Of a DNA stretch of 64,000 nt, positions 17,885-26,925 are shown in pieces. Source of the DNA: Halobacillus dabanensis (GTDB lineage Bacteria; Bacillota; Bacilli; Bacillales; Halobacillaceae). The position numbers and the translations under genes were made by a program. Positions within the stretch are counted from its first letter, which is position 1. Each line of letters opens with the position of its first letter. The stretch spans positions 186,001 through 250,000 of the forward strand of contig NZ_FOSB01000005.1 of assembly GCF_900114165.1 (NCBI RefSeq), given 5' to 3'. Below the pieces are notes generated by a model. The model saw only the letters and a list, made by a program, of their open reading frames with translations. It ran no database searches and was not told the origin of the DNA.

Positions 17885-18463
17885 TTATTGTTGTTTCGAC
17901 TGTTCTTTTTCGATTTCTTCCAGTTCTTTTTGTTCCTTCTCTGGAACGGAGTCCTGGTTGTTGTTTGTTTTTGGTTTTTCATCAATCGATCCGCCTGGCA
18001 TGTATCTGGCTATGATTTGACTAAGTTCATCTGTCACTGCTTCAACCGGATGACCTTCTGATATTTTTTCACCAAGGCCGCGAAGCCGTTCCACAACATC
18101 AGCATCGGCAACAACAGCAGCGTTTTTTCCATACGGGTCATGTTGAAGTGCCTCAGCAACGGAATACTTAATGACTCCTACCCGGGAACGATCGAGATCT
18201 TTGTCGACATCGATACCGACAACAGCATTATCGCCAAGGACGATTGCGGTTGCATCATGGACATCAGGCACTTGGACGGCAAGTTTGGCTAAGTGCCTTG
18301 CTGCCTCCTGGTTTGTCATATCTTTTCTTTCCACCGGGTCGGAATCGGTGACATATTTAAGATGCGAATCTGTTTGCTTTTCTTCAAGCAGGGACTCTTC
18401 GCCCCCGTTTTGCTGACAGGCAGCCATTAAAAGAAGGAATGTAAACAATAGTAATTTTCTCAC
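17885..18463 (-). CDS. ylaJ: YlaJ/YhcN-type sporulation lipoprotein
   Basis: 192 aa from GTG 18463 (an alternative GTG at 18475 is possible). Signal peptide with lipobox LMAAC, mature chain starting at Cys. The central domain (AARHLAKLAVQVPDVHDATAIVLG, AVVGIDVDKDLDRSRVGVIKYSVAEAL) is that of the YhcN/YlaJ lipoproteins, which in B. subtilis are linked to spores and germination. The C-terminus is a long Glu/Lys/Gln tail. Family member by sequence and by position before ylaL. Confidence 0.85.
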   Translation of the reverse strand: MRKLLLFTFLLLMAACQQNGGEESLLEEKQTDSHLKYVTDSDPVERKDMTNQEAARHLAKLAVQVPDVHDATAIVLGDNAVVGIDVDKDLDRSRVGVIKYSVAEALQHDPYGKNAAVVADADVVERLRGLGEKISEGHPVEAVTDELSQIIARYMPGGSIDEKPKTNNNQDSVPEKEQKELEEIEKEQSKQQ

Positions 18464-18515
18464 AAGAAACACCACTTTTTTTATTTATAGCCTGTGTCAG
18501 CTTGTAGATAATATA

Positions 18516-18541
18516 CAAAAAGGACAGCTTTCTCAGCTGCC
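18516..18541 (-). terminator. Terminator of ylaL
   Basis: Minus-strand stem GGCAGCT / AGCTGTC with CTTTTTGT tail, between ylaL and ylaJ. Confidence 0.7.
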
Positions 18542-18548
18542 CAATTGT

Positions 18549-19043
18549 TTACTGTAATACAATTTTTTTAATTCCCTTAATAGGATTGGAGCGGTTGGAA
18601 CCATCTTTGAAATAAAGATGAACCGGCCCTTGTTCTTGAAGAGGTTTCCCATCTTCAGAAAAATGCAGGAGTGATTCGGCCAAAACATCAGCGTCAACGA
18701 TTTCTTCCCCTTCGTGTGTGACAAGTGTCGCTTTTTTTACATCTTTTAGTGGCTCACTTGTATGTAGGAAAGGCTTTAAGGGCATCAGGAAGGTCCCCTT
18801 CAAAATCCGCTGCTTTTCGTAACGGTTGATGCTTTTATTGACAGGCGGGTTGATCTTTTGTTGATAGACCTCCCTGTCGAATCGGGTGGATCGACGTTTT
18901 AATTCATCTTCTTCCAAATGATCGGTCTCGTTTTCTTCTCCTTCAAAAATCTCTGAAAACGTCTTTTTTCTGTCATCGAAGATCCAGACAGTGGGATCAA
19001 GTGTAATCGGGAATTTTACATTACCTTCTATTTGAACAATCAT
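18549..19043 (-). CDS. ylaL: YlaL-like conserved protein
   Basis: 164 aa, no signal peptide. Opens MIVQIEGNVKFPITLDPTVWIFDDRK and has an acidic, charged middle. ATG 19043 is 8 bases after AAAGGTGG. It lies between ylaJ and glsA, the ylaL place; B. subtilis has ylaK (PhoH-type ATPase) between ylaJ and ylaL, absent here since only 73 bases separate the two. Function unknown. Confidence 0.7.
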   Translation of the reverse strand: MIVQIEGNVKFPITLDPTVWIFDDRKKTFSEIFEGEENETDHLEEDELKRRSTRFDREVYQQKINPPVNKSINRYEKQRILKGTFLMPLKPFLHTSEPLKDVKKATLVTHEGEEIVDADVLAESLLHFSEDGKPLQEQGPVHLYFKDGSNRSNPIKGIKKIVLQ

Positions 19044-19133
19044 GGCTGAAGCCACCTTTCCATTAGTAAAAAATCATCCATCCAAAATCATAGCAAAAAA
19101 TGAATTCGATTTCATTAAAGGAGGCTCTATCCA

Positions 19134-20063
19134 TTGATAAAAGAAATTACCGCAAATGTATTAGAGGACTGGTTGGACAATGTGCGGCCTTTTGCATATG
19201 ATGGGCAAGTTGCCAATTATATTCCGGCTTTGTCGAGGAGTAATCCAGAAGATTTGGCTGTGGCTATTCATTATATTGATGGTCATGCGGTTGAAGCGGG
19301 GGAAACGGAAGTGCGCTTTACCCTTCAAAGCATATCGAAAGTCATCTCTCTTGCTCTAGCCCTGATGGACAATGGAGAGAACTATGTTTTTGATCGTGTA
19401 GGGATGGAACCTACAGGAGATCCCTTTCATTCGATCTACCGATTAGAACAAATTCCGTCAAAACCCTTGAATCCTATGATCAATGCAGGGGCGCTGGCTG
19501 TCACCAACATGATTCACGGAGATACACCTGACGAAAAAGTAGGAAGGTTACTAAGCTTCATCCATGAATTAACGGATGATTCTACCATCGGTTACAATGA
19601 AGAGGTAGCCACGTCCGAATTTGAATCCGCATTTTTAAATCGGTCTTTGCTTTACTATATGAAACAGCACCAAATTGTAACTGGAAGTGTTGAAGAGACG
19701 CTCGATGCCTATACGAAACAATGCGCCATAGAAGTAAATGTTTGTCAGCTGGCAAGAATCGGAGCGCTTTTAGCTAACGGTGGAAAGGATATCCAATCAG
19801 GACGGCGAATCATTCCGAGGCATTTAGCGCGGATTTGCAAAACATTCATGGTTACATGTGGCATGTATGATGCATCTGGTTCCTTCGCTATAAAGGTTGG
19901 AATCCCGGCTAAAAGTGGGGTTTCAGGCTCTGTGTTAGCTTCCTTGAACGATTTCGGGGGAATAGCCGTTTACGGTCCAAGCCTTGATGAAAAAGGGAAC
20001 AGTGTTGTCGGCTTGAAATTACTTGAGACATTATCGAATCGTTACGATTTGTCGATTTTTTGA
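19134..20063 (+). CDS. glsA: Glutaminase
   Basis: 309 aa, typical for the serine-dependent beta-lactamase-like glutaminase family that turns glutamine into glutamate and ammonia. The active-site SxxK lies in FTLQSISKVISLALAL, followed by NPMINAGALAVTNMI and FMVTCGMYDASGSFA, and KSGVSGSVLA near the end. TTG start, 9 bases after AAAGGAGG; no ATG fits. It is the ylaM (glsA2) position of B. subtilis. Confidence 0.94.
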   Translation: MIKEITANVLEDWLDNVRPFAYDGQVANYIPALSRSNPEDLAVAIHYIDGHAVEAGETEVRFTLQSISKVISLALALMDNGENYVFDRVGMEPTGDPFHSIYRLEQIPSKPLNPMINAGALAVTNMIHGDTPDEKVGRLLSFIHELTDDSTIGYNEEVATSEFESAFLNRSLLYYMKQHQIVTGSVEETLDAYTKQCAIEVNVCQLARIGALLANGGKDIQSGRRIIPRHLARICKTFMVTCGMYDASGSFAIKVGIPAKSGVSGSVLASLNDFGGIAVYGPSLDEKGNSVVGLKLLETLSNRYDLSIF

Positions 20064-20144
20064 TTCGTTTATTCCATCTTGCAATTTATCCCGTTAAACG
20101 GTAAGATGAGTAGAAGAAAGACTTGTATATCGGAGGGGATTTTG

Positions 20145-20426
20145 ATGTTGTCTGATGTGGCTGTGGATCATCGAGAGAAAGCCTATGCCCTTCTAAAAGC
20201 TGACGCTGATAAGATATTAAGGTTGATAAAAGTACAGATGGACAACCTGACGATGCCTCAATGTCCACTATACGAAGAAGTTTTAGATACACAGATGTTC
20301 GGTTTATCCCGCGAAATTCACTTTGCGGTCCGCTTGAATTTAATCAGCGACGAAGAAGGTAAAGCACTTTTGGATAACCTTGAAAAACAGTTGAACGTTT
20401 TGCATGAGGCTGCACAAAAGTCATAA
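20145..20426 (+). CDS. ylaN: YlaN (UPF0358), iron-homeostasis protein
   Basis: 93 aa, close to the 91-aa YlaN of B. subtilis, sharing [20 protein letters not shown] and [19 protein letters not shown]. YlaN has been linked to iron homeostasis and Fur binding (family knowledge). ATG 20145 follows CGGAGGGG; the longer open frame runs through non-conserved leader. In B. subtilis ftsW follows; here a terminator and then pycA follow. Confidence 0.92.
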   Translation: MLSDVAVDHREKAYALLKADADKILRLIKVQMDNLTMPQCPLYEEVLDTQMFGLSREIHFAVRLNLISDEEGKALLDNLEKQLNVLHEAAQKS

Positions 20427-20432
20427 TATGAG

Positions 20433-20474
20433 AACTCAAATTACGACGATTCCTGTTGTGATTTGAGTTTTTTT
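20433..20474 (+). terminator. Terminator of ylaN
   Basis: Twelve-bp stem AACTCAAATTAC / GTGATTTGAGTT with T7 tail. The rest of 20475-20709 has no visible gene or repeat and no ftsW remnant. Confidence 0.88.
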
Positions 20475-20709
20475 ATTTGCCTAAAAGTTAAAAATTACGA
20501 TGTGGAAGGCGTGATAAGTACATTTCTGTGCTTATTGCTTTATGTCGCGTAGTTCCTAAGTTTCTTCAACTCCTGTTCCTCTTTTTATGAAGCGCGGGGA
20601 AAGTTGTGACAACCGATTACCCTAAAGCAGCGTCGGAGTTGGGTCTCATTACTTAAAAATTTATGATATCTGTGATTCCATAACTTTAATTGTCAGATAA
20701 GAAGGAATT

Positions 20710-20737
20710 TTGAGAATCCCTGGCGAAAATCTATAAC
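20710..20737 (+). promoter_or_regulatory. Sigma-A promoter candidate for pycA
   Basis: TTGAGA (20710-20715), 16-base spacer, TATAAC (20732-20737), 46 bases before the pycA start. Confidence 0.5.
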
Positions 20738-20782
20738 GGAGCGTTCAAATTCCTAAAATATAGACAATCAGGGAGTGGGATC

Positions 20783-23700
20783 ATGGCAAAAACGAAAAAG
20801 ATCAACAAAGTTTTAGTCGCGAACCGTGGGGAAATCGCAATCCGTGTGTTTCGCGCGTGTACAGAATTGGACATTCGCACTGTCGCCATTTATTCTCAAG
20901 AGGATACAGGCTCTTATCACCGATATAAGGCAGATGAAGCTTACTTGGTCGGAGAAGGTAAAAAGCCTATTGATGCTTATCTTGATATTGAAGGAATCAT
21001 TGAAATAGCAAAAAGTGTGGGCGTGGATGCAATACATCCAGGCTACGGATTTTTATCTGAAAATATTCAATTTGCCCGGCGTTGTGAAGAAGAAGGGATT
21101 ACATTCATCGGCCCGACGAGTGATCATTTAAACATGTTTGGAGATAAGGTGAAGGCACGGGACCAAGCAGTGCAAGCAGAAATACCCGTCATTCCCGGGA
21201 GCGATGGACCTGTTAGCGGGTTAGAAGAAATTCGTGAGTTCGGTAAACAACATGGCTTTCCATTGATGATCAAAGCAGCAATGGGCGGCGGAGGACGAGG
21301 GATGCGTGTTGTCAGAAGTGCGGATGCTCTTGAAGAGTCTTACGATAGAGCCCGTTCTGAAGCACGGGCAGCTTTTGGAAGTGATGAAGTTTATGTGGAG
21401 AAATTGATCGAAGAACCGAAGCATATTGAGGTGCAGATCATCGGGGACAAGGAAGGGAATATCGTTCACTTGTATGAACGGGATTGCTCTGTCCAGCGTA
21501 GACATCAGAAAGTGGTGGAAGTCGCTCCCAGTGTCAGCCTGGCAGAGGAAGTGAGAGAAGCCATTTGCCAATCAGCCGTCAAGCTGATGGACAATGTTAA
21601 ATACATCAATGCAGGAACGGTTGAATTTCTCGTCACAGGGGATGAATTCTTTTTTATAGAAGTGAATCCTCGTGTCCAGGTAGAACACACGATCACGGAA
21701 ATGATTACAGGTGTGGATATCGTCCAGACTCAAATTCTTGTAGCGGAAGGTTATGGTTTACATAGTGATCGTATTGCTATCCCTGAACAAGAGGAGATCC
21801 GGACACACGGATATGCCATCCAGTCCCGTGTAACGACGGAAGATCCGTTGAATAATTTTATGCCGGATACAGGAAAAATTATGGCCTATCGATCCGGCGG
21901 AGGATTTGGAGTCCGATTGGATGCAGGAAACGGTTTCCAGGGAGCTGTGATTTCGCCTTATTATGATTCCTTACTCGTAAAACTGTCCACGTGGGCATTG
22001 AGTTTTGATCAGGCTGCCCATAAAATGGTGCGTAACTTGAAAGAGTTCCGGATTAGGGGAATCAAAACGAATATTCCATTTTTGGAAAACGTCATCCAGC
22101 ATAAACAATTCCTTTCAGGCGAATATAATACGATGTTTATCGATCGCTCCCCAGAGTTATTTGTCTTCCCTAAGCGGAAAGACAGGGGAACGAAGATGCT
22201 TTCCTACATTGCTGATCGGACAATAAACGGTTTTGAAGGGTATGGAAATCGGAAGAAGCCTACATATTCAAAACCTAGAATTCCAGAAATCAAACGGTCA
22301 GCAAAGGTGCCGGATGGTACGAAACAAATCTTAGATGAGCAAGGCCCTGAAGGACTGGCAGATTGGTTGAAGCAAAGAAATGAAGTGTTATTAACGGATA
22401 CGACCTTTAGAGATGCTCACCAATCCTTGCTGGCAACGAGAGTCAGAACAAAAGATCTGGAAAATATCGCAGAGCCAACCGCCCGCCTCTTACCTGATCT
22501 TTTCTCATTAGAAATGTGGGGAGGAGCAACCTTCGACGTATCTTATCGTTTCCTGAACGAAGACCCATGGGAGCGATTGTTGAAGTTAAGGGAAAAAGCA
22601 CCGAATGTACTTTTTCAAATGCTGCTGCGTGCTTCGAATGCTGTCGGTTATAAAAATTACCCGGATAACCTTATCCGTGAGTTTGTAGAGAAGAGTGCTA
22701 GTGCCGGCATTGATGTCTTCCGTATTTTTGATAGCCTCAATTGGGTGGAAGGAATGAAACTTGCCATAGAAGCTGTACGGGAGAGCGGGAAAGTTGCAGA
22801 AGCAGCGATGTGTTATACCGGTGACATTTTGGACAGCAGCAGACCGAAGTACGATCTTGCCTATTATCAAAAATTAGCGCTTGAACTGCAGGAATCTGGT
22901 GCTCATATTCTTGGAATCAAGGACATGGCTGGACTGTTGAAACCACAGGCTGCTTATCAGTTGATTTCCACCTTGAAAGAAACGGTCGATATTCCGATCC
23001 ACCTTCACACACATGATACGAGTGGCAATGGATTATTCACTTATGCAAAGGCGATCGAAGCGGGCGTCGATGTTGTCGATGTAGCAACAGGATCGATGGC
23101 TGGATTCACGTCCCAGCCGAGTGCCAATAGCCTTTATTATGCACTGGAGAATAATGAACGCAAGCCGAAGATGGATATAGAAGCTTATGAAAAGCTCGGT
23201 CATTTCTGGGAAGACACAAGAAAATATTATCAGGACTTTGAGAGTGGAATGATGTCTCCACACACGGAAGTATATGAACATGAAATGCCTGGCGGTCAAT
23301 ACAGTAACCTCCAGCAACAGGCAAAAGCAGTGGGACTTGGCCAGCGCTGGGATGAAGTGAAGAGGATGTATCGCCGGGTTAATGACATGTTCGGAGACAT
23401 TGTCAAAGTAACTCCATCCTCCAAAATTGTTGGAGATATGGCCTTATACATGGTTCAAAACGATTTGAATGAAGATGATATTTATGAAAAAGGTGAATCG
23501 CTGGACTTTCCGGACAGTGTTGTCGAATTCTTCCAGGGGTATCTAGGGCAGCCGTTCGGAGGTTTCCCTGCAGAACTGCAACGGATCATTTTGAAAGGCC
23601 GCGAACCGATCACCGTTCGACCAGGGGAGCTGTTAGAGCCTGTTGATTTCAACAATTTAAAAGAGACACTGTTTCATAAGTTGGACAGACAGGTTACAAG

Positions 23701-24226
23701 TTTCGATATGATTAGCTACGCTTTATATCCTAAGGTGTTCATGGACCACCAAAAATTCAGGGAACAATATGGCGATATGTCTGTTCTTGATACCCCGACA
23801 TTCTTCTACGGAATGAGACTCGGAGAAGAGATTGAAGTGGAAATCGAACAAGGAAAGACATTAATAGTGAAGCTCGTTTCTGTCGGCGAGCCTCAGGTTG
23901 ACGGAACACGTACCGTCTACTTTGAATTGAATGGCCAGCCGCGGGAAGTCGTGGTGAAGGATGAAAACGTGAAAGCTTCCGTCCAGCAACGTCCGAAAGC
24001 GGATAAAGCAAATAGCAAGCATATTGGTGCCAGTATGCCTGGTACAGTTATTAAAGTCCTCTCATCTAAAGGGGAAAAAGTGAAAAAAGGCGACCATCTT
24101 ATGATTACAGAAGCGATGAAAATGGAAACGACCGTCCAGGCACCTTTCGATGGCGTCATCAAAGACATTTACGTGGATAATAATGAAGCTATTCATGTTG
24201 GCGATTTATTGATCGAATTTGAATGA
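20783..24226 (+). CDS. pycA: Pyruvate carboxylase
   Basis: 1147 aa, full length. Biotin-dependent carboxylation of pyruvate to oxaloacetate, the main anaplerotic step. Domains: biotin carboxylase/ATP-grasp (about 1-455, KAAMGGGGRGMRVV and EVNPRVQVEHTITE), carboxyltransferase TIM barrel (about 530-1000, LLTDTTFRDAHQSLLATR and HLHTHDTSGNG), and biotin carrier at the C-terminus with the biotin lysine K1113 in TEAMKMETT. Single gene with its own promoter and terminator. It balances PdhABCD at the pyruvate branch point. Confidence 0.97.
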   Translation: MAKTKKINKVLVANRGEIAIRVFRACTELDIRTVAIYSQEDTGSYHRYKADEAYLVGEGKKPIDAYLDIEGIIEIAKSVGVDAIHPGYGFLSENIQFARRCEEEGITFIGPTSDHLNMFGDKVKARDQAVQAEIPVIPGSDGPVSGLEEIREFGKQHGFPLMIKAAMGGGGRGMRVVRSADALEESYDRARSEARAAFGSDEVYVEKLIEEPKHIEVQIIGDKEGNIVHLYERDCSVQRRHQKVVEVAPSVSLAEEVREAICQSAVKLMDNVKYINAGTVEFLVTGDEFFFIEVNPRVQVEHTITEMITGVDIVQTQILVAEGYGLHSDRIAIPEQEEIRTHGYAIQSRVTTEDPLNNFMPDTGKIMAYRSGGGFGVRLDAGNGFQGAVISPYYDSLLVKLSTWALSFDQAAHKMVRNLKEFRIRGIKTNIPFLENVIQHKQFLSGEYNTMFIDRSPELFVFPKRKDRGTKMLSYIADRTINGFEGYGNRKKPTYSKPRIPEIKRSAKVPDGTKQILDEQGPEGLADWLKQRNEVLLTDTTFRDAHQSLLATRVRTKDLENIAEPTARLLPDLFSLEMWGGATFDVSYRFLNEDPWERLLKLREKAPNVLFQMLLRASNAVGYKNYPDNLIREFVEKSASAGIDVFRIFDSLNWVEGMKLAIEAVRESGKVAEAAMCYTGDILDSSRPKYDLAYYQKLALELQESGAHILGIKDMAGLLKPQAAYQLISTLKETVDIPIHLHTHDTSGNGLFTYAKAIEAGVDVVDVATGSMAGFTSQPSANSLYYALENNERKPKMDIEAYEKLGHFWEDTRKYYQDFESGMMSPHTEVYEHEMPGGQYSNLQQQAKAVGLGQRWDEVKRMYRRVNDMFGDIVKVTPSSKIVGDMALYMVQNDLNEDDIYEKGESLDFPDSVVEFFQGYLGQPFGGFPAELQRIILKGREPITVRPGELLEPVDFNNLKETLFHKLDRQVTSFDMISYALYPKVFMDHQKFREQYGDMSVLDTPTFFYGMRLGEEIEVEIEQGKTLIVKLVSVGEPQVDGTRTVYFELNGQPREVVVKDENVKASVQQRPKADKANSKHIGASMPGTVIKVLSSKGEKVKKGDHLMITEAMKMETTVQAPFDGVIKDIYVDNNEAIHVGDLLIEFE

Positions 24227-24266
24227 CAGGCTCAAAAGGGAGTAAAATGAAAGTTGCTATATCATA

Positions 24267-24314
24267 GAAAAAACAAGGGTGGAATCATCATAGATTTACA
24301 CCCTTGTTTTTTTG
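24267..24314 (+). terminator. Terminator of pycA
   Basis: Stem AACAAGGGTG / CACCCTTGTT with A-run before and T-run after. Confidence 0.85.
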
Positions 24315-24815
24315 TTCGATCAAGGACCTTAAAGGGGTCCCCTTGCTGGTTTCCAATCTCTTTTCTTCCCCGAACGGGGCGATGTGCTACTCAGTGAAAG
24401 CATTTTTTTCAGAAATGGGTGAAGAGCCTCTCCGATAACCACTCACCTCTTTACCTTTCAATAGCTAAGAATCCAACTCAAAACTTAAAAAAGCTTGCAA
24501 TGTTACCTGGTGTTTGCTAGAAATATAAAGGTGTGCTTTTTATTGTAGAAAATTGTATGCTGGCAGTGAGTGATCAGCCTCCCTGTTAAAAAGTCAAAGA
24601 ATGGTAGATACTAGGGAGTAAGCCCTTCACAAAGTTGTCACAAATAAATAAAATTGTTTACATTAAATAGATAGAAAAACAATTACATGATACAATTATT
24701 TTGATGTTTCTTGTCATGAACCTTTATGCAAGGATGGAAACAGCCCTTTGCTTACACAGAATAATTTGAAGAAATGTGTAGTATTACGGGGGTGTAGAAG
24801 GAGGAAGATAATACG
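24315..24815. other. Intergenic region lacking ctaA
   Basis: 500 bases where B. subtilis carries ctaA (heme A synthase) divergent from ctaB. No frame of ctaA size or recognisable remnant is present. The right part is AT-rich and should hold the ctaB promoter; TACAAT near 24690 preceded by TGA is a possible extended -10. Confidence 0.5.
24627..24644 (-). promoter_or_regulatory. Possible tandem ResD boxes upstream of ctaB
   Basis: On the minus strand TTTGTGA occurs twice, 11 bases apart, resembling the TTTGTGAA-type ResD boxes. ResD controls cta genes in B. subtilis (family knowledge). No experimental or profile support; the distance to the ctaB start (about 170 bases) is long. Confidence 0.3.
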
Positions 24816-25751
24816 ATGGACAATCCGAGAACAGTCGAGTCTGCTTCTACAGAAATGATCCACACAAATAGCAATAATCATTCTTTGCTAGCTGATATAA
24901 AAAGCCTGATTAAAGTAGGAATCATCAATTCTAACCTGATTACCACTTTTGCAGGGTTTTGGCTCGCGATCCATTTCACTGGTACATCATTCTTCGACCA
25001 GTGGGTCACTTTCTTGCTGACAATGCTCGGAACCGCTTTCGTAATAGCAGGTGGTTGCGTGCTCAATAATTGGTATGACCGTGACATTGATCCGATCATG
25101 TCACGAACGAGTAACCGTCCGACCGTGACAGGTACGATGTCTTTATCATTTATAAAAATGTTAGGGATCGGCATTTCGATCCTGGGATTTGTCACTTTGC
25201 TCTTTACCACTTGGCAAGCGGCTGTGTGGGGAGCGTTTGGTTGGTTCGTCTATGTCGTGCTTTATACGATGTGGTCGAAGAGGAAATACACCATCAATAC
25301 CGTTGTTGGAAGTTTCTCAGGGGCTGTGCCACCGTTAATCGGATGGGCAGCGATTGATCCTGGCTTACAACTGGAAGCAATCATTTTATTTTTGATCATG
25401 TTCATCTGGCAGACGCCGCACTTCCTGGCGTTAGCTATGAAAAAGAAAGATGAATATAAGGCTGCAGGGATCCCTATGCTCCCCGTCGTTCACGGGTTTC
25501 AGATGACAAAGCGGCAAATTGTCGTTTATGTTGCCTGTCTGCTACCATTACCGATCTATTTAGCATCATTAGGGACAGTTTTTCTCATTACAGCCTATGT
25601 GCTTTCCATTGGGTGGTTAGCTCTTGGGATTGCTGGATTCTTTATGAAAGACGATTATAAATGGGCGACATGGATGTTCATTTTTTCTTTGAACTACCTG
25701 ACAATTATGTTCTTCATGATGGTCATCGTCACATTGCCTTTCCCATTTTAA
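24816..25751 (+). CDS. ctaB: Protoheme IX farnesyltransferase (heme O synthase)
   Basis: 311 aa UbiA-type prenyltransferase with about nine membrane helices. It adds the farnesyl chain to heme b to give heme O, the precursor of heme A in the caa3 oxidase. The Asp-rich motif NNWYDRDIDPIMSRTSNRP and the second motif YTMWSKRKYTINTVVGSFSG are intact. Ribosome site GAAGGAGGAAG. It precedes ctaCDEF with a terminator-like hairpin between. Confidence 0.95.
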   Translation: MDNPRTVESASTEMIHTNSNNHSLLADIKSLIKVGIINSNLITTFAGFWLAIHFTGTSFFDQWVTFLLTMLGTAFVIAGGCVLNNWYDRDIDPIMSRTSNRPTVTGTMSLSFIKMLGIGISILGFVTLLFTTWQAAVWGAFGWFVYVVLYTMWSKRKYTINTVVGSFSGAVPPLIGWAAIDPGLQLEAIILFLIMFIWQTPHFLALAMKKKDEYKAAGIPMLPVVHGFQMTKRQIVVYVACLLPLPIYLASLGTVFLITAYVLSIGWLALGIAGFFMKDDYKWATWMFIFSLNYLTIMFFMMVIVTLPFPF

Positions 25752-25753
25752 AG

Positions 25754-25784
25754 AACTGACCTCCTTACGGGAGGTCAGTTTCTA
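25754..25784 (+). terminator. Hairpin/terminator between ctaB and ctaC
   Basis: Eleven-bp perfect stem AACTGACCTCC / GGAGGTCAGTT followed by TCT. The short T-run suggests partial readthrough into ctaC. Confidence 0.7.
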
Positions 25785-25822
25785 AAATAAAAAGTACTAC
25801 AAGAGAAAGAGAGGTATCACTC

Positions 25823-26887
25823 ATGAGAGGTTGGATGGGTAAATTCCGTTCGTTATTCCTTTTCGGTGCTTTGACAATGCTTCTTACCGGTTGCGGTATT
25901 GAAAACATCAGTGCACTGAAGCCTAAAGGTTATGGCTCGGAATTATTATTTGATCTTATGTTGATCAGTATTGCGATAATGATTTTCGTATTCGTAATCG
26001 TTATGGCCATTTATGCTTTCGTTCTTCTCCGTTATCGTGAGAAGAAGGGACAGGAACATATCGTTCCGAAACAGACAGAAGGGAACAAGGCGCTGGAAGT
26101 GATTTGGACAGTAATCCCGATCATCCTTTTGCTTGTATTGGCTATCCCTACTGTGCAAGCGACTTTCGACCTTGCTGATCAATCGACGCAAGGAGATGAA
26201 GGCGTTATAACGATTGATGTCACCGGAAACCAGTATTGGTGGCAGTTCGACTACTCCGATGAGGAGATTTCTACAAGTCAGGAGCTCTACATCCCGACAA
26301 ATGAAAGGGTATACTTAAACATGAAGTCCAGTGATGTCATCCACTCCTTCTGGGTCCCGGCTATTGCAGGGAAAATGGATACAAATCCTGGAGAAAACAT
26401 GAACACAATGTACTTAGAAGCGTATGAAGAAGGCGTGTATGAAGGATTCTGTGCTGAACTTTGCGGACCTTCCCACTCCTTGATGTATTTCAAAGTAGTC
26501 GCTGTCAGCCCGGATAAATATGATCAATGGGTGGAAGACATGAAAAACATCGATCCAGAAGCGACACCTGAAACGGCATCTGCTCAGGAAGGCCAGGAGT
26601 TATTCAACAATAATTGTATGAGCTGTCACGCTATTGGTGGCGCGTCGGCTGGTGTTGGACCGAACTTGGGTAACTTCGGTAACCGTGAAAAGATTGCCGG
26701 AATTTTAGAGCCTTCAAAAGAAAACCTTGTAGATTGGATCGTTCACCCTGACGAGGTCAAGCCTGGTAACTCCATGCCATCTGAACTTGTCACGGAAGAA
26801 GAAGCGGGTAAAATTGCTGATTATCTACTGGAATTGAAACATTCTGATGTAGGTACAGAACTTCCGGTACAAAACGCCGAAGAGTAA
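25823..26887 (+). CDS. ctaC: Cytochrome c oxidase subunit II (caa3 type)
   Basis: 354 aa lipoprotein (lipobox LLTGC) with two membrane helices, a CuA domain and a fused cytochrome c domain. CuA ligands are seen in SSDVIHSFWVPAIAG and CAELCGPSHSLMYF. Heme c attaches at CMSCH, with the axial Met probably in GNSMPSE. It accepts electrons from cytochrome c at the outer face of the membrane. First gene of ctaCDEF. Confidence 0.96.
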   Translation: MRGWMGKFRSLFLFGALTMLLTGCGIENISALKPKGYGSELLFDLMLISIAIMIFVFVIVMAIYAFVLLRYREKKGQEHIVPKQTEGNKALEVIWTVIPIILLLVLAIPTVQATFDLADQSTQGDEGVITIDVTGNQYWWQFDYSDEEISTSQELYIPTNERVYLNMKSSDVIHSFWVPAIAGKMDTNPGENMNTMYLEAYEEGVYEGFCAELCGPSHSLMYFKVVAVSPDKYDQWVEDMKNIDPEATPETASAQEGQELFNNNCMSCHAIGGASAGVGPNLGNFGNREKIAGILEPSKENLVDWIVHPDEVKPGNSMPSELVTEEEAGKIADYLLELKHSDVGTELPVQNAEE

Positions 26888-26925
26888 ACAATTATGAGAA
26901 AGAGGTTGAAAAGGGAGGTTAAAGC

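Noticed and set aside
17688-17885. 65-codon minus-strand frame after ylaJ
   Set aside because: It covers hairpin element A9, has no ribosome site and no recognisable protein character.
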